Assembly: GCA_022448365.1 (NCBI GenBank)
Contig: JAKVCS010000001.1
Coordinates: 186,001-250,000, forward strand
DNA from: Saccharospirillaceae bacterium
Lineage (GTDB): Bacteria > Pseudomonadota > Gammaproteobacteria > Pseudomonadales > Oceanobacteraceae
DNA length: 64,000 nt
Direction of reading: 5' to 3'
Each line of letters begins with the position of its first letter. Positions within the stretch are counted from its first letter, which is position 1. Below, one piece after another: positions 8,712 to 17,231 of the stretch. The position numbers were made by a program, and so were the translations under genes. The notes under the pieces were generated by a model. The model saw nothing but the letters and a program-made list of their open reading frames with translations, made no database searches and had not been told where the DNA came from.

Positions 8712-10352
8712 TTACACTTTTGCGCTTAGTGCGCGCAATTGGTTATTCAGAATTTCATCGTTTTCGCTGTAGTCGATTGGAATATCAATCAGGTGTACCG
8801 CGTGTTCCTGCATACATTTTTCCAACAACGGTAATAACTGATCCGCCGCTTCTACCCGGTGGCCTTTACCGCCATAGGCTTCGACGTATTTGACGTAATC
8901 CGGATTGCCATAATCGAGACCAAAATCGTCAAACTTCATATTGGCCTGCTTCCACTTAATCATGCCGTAAGCATCATCCCGCAGAATCAGAATAATCAGG
9001 TGCTGATTTAACCGTACCGCCGTTTCCAGCTCCTGGCTGTTCATCATAAAGCCACCGTCACCACAAATGGCGATGACTGGACGGTCGGGATAAACCAACT
9101 TTGATGCCATCGCTGATGGTAAACCAGCTCCCATGGTGGCCAGTGCGTTATCCAGCAGAACGGTGTTGGATTTTTTCGCCTTATAGTTACGGGCAAACCA
9201 GATTTTATAAACACCGTTATCCAGCGCAATAATGCCATCATCAGGCATTGCCTTACGTACGTCCGCGACCAGACGCTGCGGATACATCGGGAAACGATCG
9301 TCTTCACAACCGCGTGGCAGTTCTTTCTCTTCCGCCTTTTTCACCTTATCGAAATAGCTGAAATCCCAATGCTTCTGCGACTGTAATTTGTCTTTAATCG
9401 CCCAGATACTGTTAGCAATATCACCAACCACTTCCACCTGAGGGAAATACACCGGGTCGACTTCGGCGGCGTTGTAATTAATATGAATAACTTTTTTATC
9501 GTTATCGCGCATAAAGAATGGCGGCTTCTCCACCACATCGTGACCAACATTAATAATCAGATCAGCATGGGCAATGGCGCGGTGAACGAAGTCGCCATCA
9601 GATAAAGTCGTGTTGCCGAGGAACAGGTCTTTGGTTTCATCCACCACCCCTTTACCCATTTGTGTTGTCACGAACGGAATGCCAAAGTCGTCTACCAGCT
9701 CAGTCAGCATAGAACTCGACATCTTCCGATTGGCACCAGCGCCAATCAGCAGCAATGGCGACTTGGCCAGTTCGATCATATCGACCGCATGTTTGATCGA
9801 TTTTTCTTCCGCCACCGGACGACGCATCGAACTTTCGGGAATCAGGTTTGGTGAGGTTTCTTCATCAGCGATATCTTCCGGCAACTCCAAATGCACTGCT
9901 CCCGGACGCTCGGCACTGGCAATACGGAAGGCCTCGCGCACCTGGGAAGCGATACGTTCGCCGCTGACAATTTGCGCCGTGTATTTGGTGATTGGTCGCA
10001 TCATGTCGACCACATCAAGCACCTGGAAACGGCCCTGCTTGCTGGCTTTAATTGGCTTCTGACCGGTGATCATCAGCATCGGCATCGCGCCCAGCTGAGC
10101 ATAAGCGGCCGCCGTCACAAAGTTGGTCGCCCCCGGACCCAGAGTTGACATGCAAACACCGACTTTTCCGGTTAAACGACCATAGGTCGCCGCCATAAAG
10201 CCTGCGGCCTGTTCATGCCGGGTAAGAATCAGCTTAATTGACGAGGTTCGCAGTGACTCCAGTAAATCGAGATTCTCTTCACCAGGAATACCAAAAATGT
10301 ACTCCACGCCCTCCTGCTCCAGTGCTTTTACGAACAGATCCGATGCCTTCAT
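8712..10352 (-). CDS. Acetolactate synthase large subunit-like ThDP enzyme
   Basis: 546 residues with the three ThDP-enzyme domains: N-terminal pyrimidine-binding domain with the catalytic glutamate in IFGIPGEENLDLL, a central domain, and the C-terminal pyrophosphate domain with the GDGGFMMNSQEL motif ending near LRDD. It would decarboxylate a 2-oxoacid such as pyruvate and join or release the product. No small regulatory subunit (ilvN) is adjacent, so it is probably catabolic or a specialised relative (AlsS-like) rather than the biosynthetic IlvB. The coupled aldehyde dehydrogenase downstream is unusual for acetoin formation and suggests another substrate. An AGGA site precedes the ATG. Confidence 0.87.
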   Translation of the reverse strand: MKASDLFVKALEQEGVEYIFGIPGEENLDLLESLRTSSIKLILTRHEQAAGFMAATYGRLTGKVGVCMSTLGPGATNFVTAAAYAQLGAMPMLMITGQKPIKASKQGRFQVLDVVDMMRPITKYTAQIVSGERIASQVREAFRIASAERPGAVHLELPEDIADEETSPNLIPESSMRRPVAEEKSIKHAVDMIELAKSPLLLIGAGANRKMSSSMLTELVDDFGIPFVTTQMGKGVVDETKDLFLGNTTLSDGDFVHRAIAHADLIINVGHDVVEKPPFFMRDNDKKVIHINYNAAEVDPVYFPQVEVVGDIANSIWAIKDKLQSQKHWDFSYFDKVKKAEEKELPRGCEDDRFPMYPQRLVADVRKAMPDDGIIALDNGVYKIWFARNYKAKKSNTVLLDNALATMGAGLPSAMASKLVYPDRPVIAICGDGGFMMNSQELETAVRLNQHLIILILRDDAYGMIKWKQANMKFDDFGLDYGNPDYVKYVEAYGGKGHRVEAADQLLPLLEKCMQEHAVHLIDIPIDYSENDEILNNQLRALSAKV

Positions 10353-10614
10353 AGCGCTATCCTGTTTGACTAAGTCAGTTAGTGTTGTGATTTTTAGTAA
10401 GAGTCCATAATGCCAGCCTGGTTCCCAAACGATAATGAAAGATGTTTATGACAGTGATTGGTCACATCTATGTCTAATGAACCAGCGTAGATGAGATTGA
10501 TTAAAGTGCTTAATGAAGGCTTTCTGAAGATGTGATCGTTAGAAGGACTGTTGCTCAAAACCGCTATAAAACAATGAGAACTTTCCTGGGTATTACCAGA
10601 CACTTGTCATATCT

Positions 10615-10643
10615 TTGCAACGGCTAATTGATTACAATATTGT
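10615..10643 (+). promoter_or_regulatory. Possible sigma-70 promoter for the lipoprotein gene
   Basis: TTGCAA and TATTGT are separated by 17 bp, ending 15 bp before the GTG start of the lipoprotein gene. The rest of the gap between 10353 and 10658 contains no convincing gene or other structure. The -10 match is weak. Confidence 0.35.
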
Positions 10644-10658
10644 TATTAAGAAAATATC

Positions 10659-11246
10659 GTGAACACAAGGATGTTAATTTTGAAGCAAGCATTGGCAGCA
10701 ACACTGACGCTGGTATTAACCGGCTGTATTGGCGATGAAGACTCACAGGAGCAATGTTCCAGTATTGCGGTCCGAAACTTCGAAGCTGAGCAAAAATTTA
10801 CGGCAAGCTACAGCGGCGAAGAAAGCCGGACGTTAACCTTTACTCCACAAGATAATGGCTTACGTATTAACGTTGAATCCGCCAGCAAAGCTGATCAGAC
10901 CTATATGGTTAGTTCAGACCCAGATACAAGTTGCCTGAAGGCCGAACCCGAACTGACCGATGAAATTCGTTTTATTGCAGACCTGAGCCCAAGTACTGAT
11001 TTTGTCGCCCGGCACTACTTTGCCATTGATGTGAGTCGCGATGGCAACGCCAGCTCTGTTTGTGAGAATAGCAACGTAAAATATCAACCACTGGCGCGTA
11101 CTCAATGCTCTTATACCGTCCGTTACTCAAATGGTAGCGAGATAGACTATTCGCAGTTTAACGATAAAAACGCTCAACCTGTTGGACTGGATGCCAAACA
11201 CGAGGGTACGTTGGTCTATTCGCTAGCGCCGGTTATTTCAGACTAG
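10659..11246 (+). CDS. Small lipoprotein of unknown function
   Basis: 195 residues. A short basic N-terminus, a hydrophobic stretch and the lipobox LTGC near residue 22 mark a lipoprotein signal cleaved by signal peptidase II. The residues following the Cys (IGDEDS) do not give a clear sorting decision. The mature part is polar, with several cysteines that could pair in the periplasm, and no family was recognised. The start could be the GTG at 10659 or the ATG at 10671; both keep the whole signal peptide. It stands alone between the divergent ThDP operon and an accessory patch containing the duplicated fadJ end. Confidence 0.65.
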   Translation: MNTRMLILKQALAATLTLVLTGCIGDEDSQEQCSSIAVRNFEAEQKFTASYSGEESRTLTFTPQDNGLRINVESASKADQTYMVSSDPDTSCLKAEPELTDEIRFIADLSPSTDFVARHYFAIDVSRDGNASSVCENSNVKYQPLARTQCSYTVRYSNGSEIDYSQFNDKNAQPVGLDAKHEGTLVYSLAPVISD

Positions 11247-11374
11247 ATTAATCGTCCAACGTTCTGATTGTTCTTGCCAGAGTGCAGGCTGCGAGAATGG
11301 CGGCCCGAACCGGAAATTCAATAATTTCACCAACAATATCGGGCCAGCCTGTTTCTTCTCTCTTACTTGGCCAT

Positions 11375-11411
11375 AAAAAAACCGGATCTGTTTCCAGATC
11401 CGGTTTCTTTT
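11375..11411. terminator. Rho-independent terminator within repeat copy 1
   Basis: The stem ACCGGATCTG/CAGATCCGGT with a TTTC loop has an A-run on the left and T-rich sequence on the right, so it can act in both directions. It can end the lipoprotein transcript and the leftward membrane-protein gene. Confidence 0.8.
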
Positions 11412-11502
11412 AAAGCAATCTAACAACGGTTAATTAACCGCAGTAAGACTTAGCCGTAGAAAGACTCGCCTTTTACTGCTTTCTCATCAACCATCGCAAA
11501 CG
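11375..11502. repeat. Diverged direct repeat, copy 1 (fadJ 3' end plus terminator)
   Basis: This stretch matches 12395-12524 with scattered substitutions and small indels. It includes the terminator hairpin, the 40-bp trailer and the last codons of a fadJ-type gene. The two copies lie 1,020 bp apart in the same orientation and bracket the membrane-protein gene at 11503-12159. The differences change amino acids as well as silent sites, so this is an old or imported copy rather than a fresh duplication. Confidence 0.85.
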
Positions 11503-11506
11503 TTAA
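11450..11506 (-). pseudogene. Remnant C-terminus of a second fadJ-like gene
   Basis: Read on the minus strand, about 18 codons end in MVDEKAVKGESFYG and a stop. The intact gene at 12469-14643 ends MVREKAAKGESFYR. Homology stops at about 11503, exactly where the unrelated 218-residue reading frame ends. The changes fit a copy from a related strain or species left as a scar by recombination at the 3' end of fadJ. It is too short to be functional. Confidence 0.75.
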
Positions 11507-12159
11507 GATGGGGATGGCTCAAGAGCCCGATACTTCAGTTCAAAAATGCACTTTCCACCACCCTCTACAGACAGAGACCTCTTATCATCAACATCTACCA
11601 CCCAACACATTTTAAACTCGACCTGGTCTGTGCCAAGTTTCTCCTTGACGTCATAGAATTCTCGATAAAAGAACTCACCAATACCAAAGCATCGGCGATT
11701 TGTATCGGAGACCCCTGTATAAAATTCATCGCCACTGTCAAACTTCACATAGTGATCACCTCGCCTCTTACCAGTCTTCACTAAATAACTTTCAGCGTGT
11801 TGCCCTTGAACACAATATGTAGGGCCTTCTTCGAGACGCGCTTCTAATCGATTGTATTCGCGATCGATATACTGATCAGTTAACACTTCATAGGTATAAA
11901 AAATCGAATGATATAGCGAATAAAAACCCACTAAGAAAAAAGGCAACCAAATAGGAAATTTAATCTTTTTAAGAAAAGATATAGGAAAAGCAACCCAGTA
12001 ACTGCTTGCCTTTCCATCCTCAATCATTTGCTGTCGAATTCGATATGCTCCATACCCAAATCCCACCAGGAAAAACAGCAGAGTAAACTCTTGCTGCCAA
12101 AGTGGCTTCAAATTGCAGGGGTAACATACGTCACTCCAGTCGTGAATTATTTCCCACAT
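11503..12159 (-). CDS. Hypothetical membrane protein
   Basis: 218 residues, no recognised family. Two hydrophobic segments (about 25-42 and 68-90) suggest two membrane helices, followed by a soluble C-terminal domain of about 125 residues with scattered cysteines and many charged residues. Base composition is visibly more A+T-rich than the flanking metabolic genes. It lies between two diverged copies of the fadJ 3' end, so it was probably brought in by recombination with related DNA. Its stop overlaps the fadJ remnant. The stretch 12160-12394 upstream shows no gene. Function cannot be inferred. Confidence 0.55.
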   Translation of the reverse strand: MWEIIHDWSDVCYPCNLKPLWQQEFTLLFFLVGFGYGAYRIRQQMIEDGKASSYWVAFPISFLKKIKFPIWLPFFLVGFYSLYHSIFYTYEVLTDQYIDREYNRLEARLEEGPTYCVQGQHAESYLVKTGKRRGDHYVKFDSGDEFYTGVSDTNRRCFGIGEFFYREFYDVKEKLGTDQVEFKMCWVVDVDDKRSLSVEGGGKCIFELKYRALEPSPS

Positions 12160-12394
12160 AAACTCTTCACCAACCCAATATTTCGTTCCATAACAATAAA
12201 GTGTCGATACCTCATTCTTCAGAGGAATCCTTGTACCCCAGACTCACTGCCTCAGCACCATAACTTTACCCTAACTATCATCACCGATGATACCTCTGTC
12301 CTCCACACTTGACATGGCCCATCCAGAGCACATCCATTTCCCTAAGAAGCACAGAGGTGCGGCACTAAAGCAGCGAATGTTCTGTAGTACCTAC

Positions 12395-12430
12395 AAAAAA
12401 ACCGGATTTGTTTCCAGATCCGGTTTTTTT
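12395..12430. terminator. Terminator of the fadIJ operon
   Basis: Stem ACCGGATTTG/CAGATCCGGT (one G-T wobble) with a TTTC loop and A/T runs on both sides, about 40 bp beyond the fadJ stop codon on the minus strand. Confidence 0.82.
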
Positions 12431-12524
12431 AAAGCAATCTAACAACGGTTAGTTAACCGCAGTAATACTTAACGATAAAAGGACTCGCCTTTCGCTGCCT
12501 TTTCGCGAACCATCGCTGGCAACG
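12395..12524. repeat. Diverged direct repeat, copy 2 (authentic fadJ end)
   Basis: This is the genuine 3' end, trailer and terminator of the fadJ-like gene. The matching copy 1 is at 11375-11502. The sequences immediately to the left of the two copies are unrelated, which marks the outer limit of the homology. The gap 12160-12394 has no supported gene. Confidence 0.85.
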
Positions 12525-14643
12525 CGTAGCGCTGACCAACATTTTCAGCCAGGTCATCAGCAAGCTTGATGAAGCTTTCCAGGCCCAGAATGGTTTCAAC
12601 ATAAGAAATCACACCGCCGGTCTGTGCCGCGAAGCCCCAACCGAAGATAGAACCGATATCCGCTTCCATCGCGTTGGTGATAACGTTTTCGTTAAAACAG
12701 TGCAGGGTTTCAACCGCTTGCACCGCTAACAAACGCTCTTTGACGTATTCAACGTCAGGCTGTTCTGCAGCCACCGGGAAGCGCTCGGCTAAACCAGACC
12801 ACAGCTTCTTGTCGCGACGATCCTCTGAGTAGTCATAGAAGCCCTGCCCTACTTTTTTACCGATACGTTTTACTTCGTGAACCATAAAGTTCACGACTTC
12901 GTCAGCTGGGTGTTCGATGTAGGCGTCACCCAGATCTTTGCGGGTCTGAGTTGAAATGCGATCCATTAATTCCAGCGTAACTTCGTCAGTCAACACCAGA
13001 GGGCCAACCGGCATACCCGCCATACGGCCAGCGTTTTCAATCAGTGCCGGAGCTACACCTTCTTTCAGCAACGCCATGCCTTCCAGTACGTAGGTTTTGA
13101 ATACACGAGACGTGTAGAAACCACGGCTGTCGTTCACCGTAATAGGAATTTTTCGGATCTGCTGGATGTAATCCAGAGATTTCGCCAGTGTTTCATCCGA
13201 GGTTTTTTCGCCCAGAATCACTTCCACCAGCTGCATTTTGTCGACCGGTGAGAAGAAGTGCAGACCAATAAACTGCTCCGGGCGTTTGCTCGCTTCCGCC
13301 AGGCCAGTAATTGGCAGCGTTGAAGTATTGGAAGCAAAAATGGCGCCTTCGCCAATCACCGCTTCCGCTTTAGCCGTAACGTCTGCTTTAATCGCGCGGT
13401 CTTCGAATACCGCTTCGATTACCAGCTCACAACCTTCCAAATCAGCGTAATCGGTGGTTGCTTTGATTAAACTTAGAACGCCCTGTGCTTTTTCTTCGGC
13501 CATCTTGCCGCGAGAAACACGCTTGGTCAGCAGGCCCTCAGAATACGCCTTACCTTTATCAGCCGATTCCTGAGTGCTATCCAGCAGTACAACCTGAATG
13601 CCCGACATAGCAGAAGCATACGCAATACCGGCCCCCATCATGCCTGCACCTAAAATACCGACTTTTGAGAAGCGTGCTTTATCGACGCCTTTCGGACGGT
13701 TTTTCAGCTTGTTAGCATCCTGCAACGCCATAAAGAAGGTACGGATCATGGCTTTAGACTGGCTGGATAACAGCAGTTGAGTAAAACCAAGAGCCTCTAT
13801 TTCCAGTGCCGCATCGATTGGTGCCTGGCAACCTTCAAACAGTACTTCCAAAATTTTCTGTGGCGCATTGTAGTTACCCAGGGTTTTCTTACGCAGCATG
13901 GCTTCTGCGCCCATAAATACCTGCGACACTTTTGGTGTCTGAACTTCGCCACCCGGCAGGCGGAATTTTTTCTTACGATCAATACGGGAAACATCCCATG
14001 GCTGAATCGCTGCCGGATTATCTTTTAACCACTGTTTAGCCGTTGCAATAACGTCATCCGCGGCAACCACCTGATCAACCAGTCCCGCTTCTAAAGCAGG
14101 CTCAGGGCCGACTTGCGTGGCCTGAGTCAACCAAGGCAGAGATTTTTCAACACCCACCATACGCGCCAGGCGCTGAGTACCACCGCCACCTGGCAGCAGG
14201 CCTAAGTTGACTTCCGGGAAGCCAAACTTAGCTTTCGCATTATCCGCAGCAATACGCTGATGACACGCCAGCGCTACTTCCATACCACCACCCAGCGCAG
14301 TACCGTTTAAAGCCGCAACAAACGGCTTACCACCGGTTTCCATTTTGCGCATAGTGGAGTGTATTAAACGAATAAATTCCATGGTGCTGGCAACGTCTTT
14401 TTCGTAGTCGCCGGTTTGCATGGTCAGGATTTCTTTCAGGTTGGCACCCACCACAAAATCCGATTTACCCGAAGCCAGTACCACACCTTTTACATCAACG
14501 TTAGCCACCAGCTCATCAACATTGTCAGACAGAGACTGCATCGCCGCCTGGGATAAAGAGTTAACCGGGCCATTCTGGTCGTCCCAGGTTAATACCGCTA
14601 AGCCGTCGGTATCGATCTCGTAAGAGAAAATAGATTTAGTCAT
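12469..14643 (-). CDS. fadJ: Fatty acid oxidation complex alpha subunit (FadJ/FadB-type)
   Basis: 724 residues from the ATG at 14643, which has GAGGAG 8 bp upstream; longer starts would run into the thiolase gene. The N-terminal crotonase domain (about 10-190; AALNGTALGGGMEVALA) gives enoyl-CoA hydratase activity. The Rossmann motif GILGAGMMGAGIAYA near residue 330 and the C-terminal halves give 3-hydroxyacyl-CoA dehydrogenase activity (FSPVDKMQLVE). Together they hydrate and oxidise acyl-CoA in the beta-oxidation cycle. It lies 13 bp downstream of the thiolase gene, and thiolase-first order resembles fadI-fadJ rather than fadB-fadA. Its 3' end is duplicated at 11.4 kb. Whether it acts as FadJ or FadB physiologically cannot be settled here. 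Confidence 0.92.
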   Translation of the reverse strand: MTKSIFSYEIDTDGLAVLTWDDQNGPVNSLSQAAMQSLSDNVDELVANVDVKGVVLASGKSDFVVGANLKEILTMQTGDYEKDVASTMEFIRLIHSTMRKMETGGKPFVAALNGTALGGGMEVALACHQRIAADNAKAKFGFPEVNLGLLPGGGGTQRLARMVGVEKSLPWLTQATQVGPEPALEAGLVDQVVAADDVIATAKQWLKDNPAAIQPWDVSRIDRKKKFRLPGGEVQTPKVSQVFMGAEAMLRKKTLGNYNAPQKILEVLFEGCQAPIDAALEIEALGFTQLLLSSQSKAMIRTFFMALQDANKLKNRPKGVDKARFSKVGILGAGMMGAGIAYASAMSGIQVVLLDSTQESADKGKAYSEGLLTKRVSRGKMAEEKAQGVLSLIKATTDYADLEGCELVIEAVFEDRAIKADVTAKAEAVIGEGAIFASNTSTLPITGLAEASKRPEQFIGLHFFSPVDKMQLVEVILGEKTSDETLAKSLDYIQQIRKIPITVNDSRGFYTSRVFKTYVLEGMALLKEGVAPALIENAGRMAGMPVGPLVLTDEVTLELMDRISTQTRKDLGDAYIEHPADEVVNFMVHEVKRIGKKVGQGFYDYSEDRRDKKLWSGLAERFPVAAEQPDVEYVKERLLAVQAVETLHCFNENVITNAMEADIGSIFGWGFAAQTGGVISYVETILGLESFIKLADDLAENVGQRYALPAMVREKAAKGESFYR

Positions 14644-14656
14644 AACGTGTCTCCTC

Positions 14657-15862
14657 TTACACTCGCTCGATGATGGTTGCGGTACCCATACCACCGCCAA
14701 CGCACAGATTAATTAATGCAGTCTTTTTACCGGTGCGTTCCAGCTCATCGAGAACCGTGCCTAAAATCATCGCACCGGTTGCACCCAATGGGTGACCCAT
14801 GGCGATAGAACCACCGTTGACGTTAATTTTCTCGCGTGGAATATCCAGATCTTTCATCATCTTCAGAACAACCGCAGCAAAGGCTTCGTTTAATTCCCAC
14901 AGATCGATGTCTTCCGGTTTCATGCCGGCATTATTTAACGCTTTTAAGGCACTGGGAGTCGGGCCCGTCAGCATAATGGTTGGCTCTGAACCCACAGAGG
15001 CCTGAGCAACAATACGAGCGCGAGGTTTCAGACCCATTTTTTCGCCGGCCTCTTTACTACCGATTAATACCGCAGCCGCACCATCAGCAATGCCGGAGGA
15101 GTTACCCGCGTGGTGAACATGATTAATGCTTTCTACCTGAGGGTAAACCTGCTGTGCAATGGCATCGAAACCGATTTTTCCCGGACCTTCGAATGAAGCA
15201 CGCAGTCCACCTAAATCTTCAATGCTAACACCAGGACGCATGTGTTCGTCTTTCGCCAGTATCACCTGCCCCAGCTCGTCTTTTACCGCAATCACCGACT
15301 TATCGAAGTAGCCGTTTTCCCAGGCATGTGTCGCACGACGCTGAGATTCAACCGCGTAAGCATCAACGTCTTCACGGGTGAAACCCTCCAGTGTCGCAAT
15401 TAGATCGGCAGAAACACCCTGCGGAGTAAAAGACAGTTTGTTGGTTACGTATGGGTCGGTGTAATACGCACCACCGCTGCCGCCCATAGGCACACGAGAC
15501 ATACATTCAACACCACCACCAATAGTCAGCTGAGCTTCGCCCGCTTTTACTTTGGCAGAAGCCATGTTCACAGCTTCCAGACCGGAAGCACAGAAACGGC
15601 TCACGACAGTACCAGCCGTCTGCTGGCTGTAATCGGCCATTAAAACCGCAGTACGGGCAATATCAGCACCCTGTTCCATGACCGGTTCAACACAACCCAG
15701 AACCACGTCATCAATCAGAGAAGTATCTAAATCGTGACGTTGTTGCAGACCTTTTAACAGGCCGGACATTAATTTAATCGGGGTAACCGGATGCAAACTG
15801 CCATCCGCTTTTCCGCGACCGCGAGGAGTGCGTACCGCGTCGTAAATATAGGCTTCGCTCAT
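14657..15862 (-). CDS. fadI: Acetyl-CoA C-acyltransferase (thiolase, FadI/FadA-type)
   Basis: 401 residues, typical thiolase length. It cleaves 3-oxoacyl-CoA to acetyl-CoA and a shortened acyl-CoA, the last beta-oxidation step. The nucleophilic cysteine is in [12 protein letters not shown] (residue about 90), the catalytic His region is [15 protein letters not shown], and the second cysteine is in [11 protein letters not shown]. It is the first gene of the operon with the hydratase/dehydrogenase gene 13 bp downstream. An AGGAGAAAGAG sequence precedes the ATG. The long imperfect palindrome at 15874-16013 begins only 12 bp upstream of this start and could lie in the leader or mark the end of the upstream acyl-CoA dehydrogenase transcript. 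Confidence 0.92.
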   Translation of the reverse strand: MSEAYIYDAVRTPRGRGKADGSLHPVTPIKLMSGLLKGLQQRHDLDTSLIDDVVLGCVEPVMEQGADIARTAVLMADYSQQTAGTVVSRFCASGLEAVNMASAKVKAGEAQLTIGGGVECMSRVPMGGSGGAYYTDPYVTNKLSFTPQGVSADLIATLEGFTREDVDAYAVESQRRATHAWENGYFDKSVIAVKDELGQVILAKDEHMRPGVSIEDLGGLRASFEGPGKIGFDAIAQQVYPQVESINHVHHAGNSSGIADGAAAVLIGSKEAGEKMGLKPRARIVAQASVGSEPTIMLTGPTPSALKALNNAGMKPEDIDLWELNEAFAAVVLKMMKDLDIPREKINVNGGSIAMGHPLGATGAMILGTVLDELERTGKKTALINLCVGGGMGTATIIERV

Positions 15863-15873
15863 CTCTTTCTCCT

Positions 15874-16013
15874 AAAAACGTCTCAGAGTTACCTGCGTTG
15901 CCAGAACTGCGTCATAACTAACTCAAAATTGCTCATTTATTACTTATAAACTCCGCTTTTTTCGTTAGTTTTTCCTTGTTCTGCCTGCCTCGCTCACACT
16001 CTGAGTTCGTTTT
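15874..16013. repeat. 140-bp imperfect palindrome with matched ends (MITE/REP-like)
   Basis: The ends AAAAACGtCTCAGAGT (15874-15889) and ACTCTGAGttCGTTTTT (15997-16013) are inverted copies. The match continues inward with gaps: CCAGAAC versus GTTCTGCC, and AACTAAC versus GTTAGTT. The centre is A+T-rich. Folded as RNA it would make one long hairpin. It fills the gap between the thiolase and acyl-CoA dehydrogenase genes. A non-autonomous transposon remnant or a dispersed extragenic palindrome is the likely origin; no second copy was spotted in the window. Confidence 0.7.
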
Positions 16014-16036
16014 TACTAATTTTTAAATAGTTTCAA

Positions 16037-17173
16037 TTAAATGGTGCGAGAAATAATTTCTTTCATAATTTCGGAAGTACCGGCGTAGATGCGCTGTACA
16101 CGGGCATCTGCATAAGCACGAGCAACCGGGTATTCCCACATATAACCGTAACCACCGTGCAGTTGCACACATTCATCGATAATGCGGCACTGGGCTTCAG
16201 TTGCCCATAACTTGCAGGACGCAGCGGCTTCAACACTGAGCTGACCCTCGCAATGTAACGCTAAGCAGCGGTCAACATAGGCTTGGGTGACTTCAACTTC
16301 GGTCAGAATTTCAGCCAGTTTAAAGCGGGTGTTTTGTAATGCAGCAATTGGTTTACCAAATGCTTTGCGCTCTTTCACGTATTCCACGGTTGCGTCATAA
16401 CAGGCACGCATCGCACCCACCGCCATCAGCGCGACACTTAAACGCTCTTGCGGCAGTTCCTGCATCAGGTAAATAAATCCCTTATTTTCCTGGCCTAACA
16501 GATTATCTTTCGGAACACGGACGTTGTCGAAAAACAGCTCAGAGGTGTCCTGAGCTTTCATACCCACCTTGTTCAGGTTCTGACCACGCTGGAAGCCTGC
16601 CCGATCCGCTTCAACCAGAAACAGACTGACACCTTTGGCGCCTGCGGATGTGTCAGTTTTAGCCACCACAATAATCAGATCAGCCATTTGGCCGTTGGTG
16701 ATAAAGGTTTTGGAGCCGTTAATGACGTAATCATCACCATCCTGTACCGCCGAGGTACGTACACCAGCCAGATCAGAACCCGCACCGGGTTCGGTCATGG
16801 CGATAGCCGTAATCACATCACCAGATGCCATTTTTGGCAGCCACTTTTGTTTTTGTGCTTCGTTGCCGTAATGCAGGATATAAGGCGCAACGATATCGGA
16901 ATGCAGAGAAAAACCCGGACCCGTCGCAAAAACACGCATTTGCTCTTCAATCGCAATGGCTGAATAACGGAAATCCACTTCAGAACCGCCATATTCTGCT
17001 GGCAGATGGGTACACAGAATTCCGGCATCACCGGCCTTTTTCCAGGCTTCACGGGAAATGTGACCATCTTTTTCCCACTGCTCGGTGTGGGGCTCAATTT
17101 CACGCTGCATGAATTTGCGTACCGCGTCGCGAAACATGTCGTGTTCTTCGGTGTAGACATTACGTGGGATCAT
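16037..17173 (-). CDS. Acyl-CoA dehydrogenase
   Basis: 378 residues from the ATG at 17173, which has GGAG at 8-bp spacing (a GTG at 17182 is too close to that site). The enzyme performs FAD-dependent alpha,beta-desaturation of acyl-CoA, passing electrons to ETF. Signature segments are IAMTEPGAGSDLAG, the FAD/ETF region FITNGQMADL, and the C-terminal QLHGGYGYMWEYPVAR with YAGTSEIMKEII carrying the usual active-site glutamate position. It lies upstream of fadIJ on the same strand and 58 bp after the CoA-transferase gene, consistent with one catabolic block. Chain-length specificity is not readable. It may serve alkane-derived or branched acyl-CoA, given the hydroxylase genes at 24.5-26.9 kb. 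Confidence 0.92.
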   Translation of the reverse strand: MIPRNVYTEEHDMFRDAVRKFMQREIEPHTEQWEKDGHISREAWKKAGDAGILCTHLPAEYGGSEVDFRYSAIAIEEQMRVFATGPGFSLHSDIVAPYILHYGNEAQKQKWLPKMASGDVITAIAMTEPGAGSDLAGVRTSAVQDGDDYVINGSKTFITNGQMADLIIVVAKTDTSAGAKGVSLFLVEADRAGFQRGQNLNKVGMKAQDTSELFFDNVRVPKDNLLGQENKGFIYLMQELPQERLSVALMAVGAMRACYDATVEYVKERKAFGKPIAALQNTRFKLAEILTEVEVTQAYVDRCLALHCEGQLSVEAAASCKLWATEAQCRIIDECVQLHGGYGYMWEYPVARAYADARVQRIYAGTSEIMKEIISRTI

Positions 17174-17231
17174 CGCATTCACTCCAGTTAATTATCTTTT
17201 TAAAATGGGTTTCTGAATAATTAAGAGAACA

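Noticed and set aside
10394-10603. 69-codon minus-strand frame upstream of the ThDP gene
   Set aside because: No ribosome-binding site, no protein likeness, lies in the promoter region of two divergent genes.
12028-12312. 94-codon plus-strand frame opposite the membrane-protein gene
   Set aside because: Overlaps the better-supported minus-strand gene and its upstream region; no family likeness.
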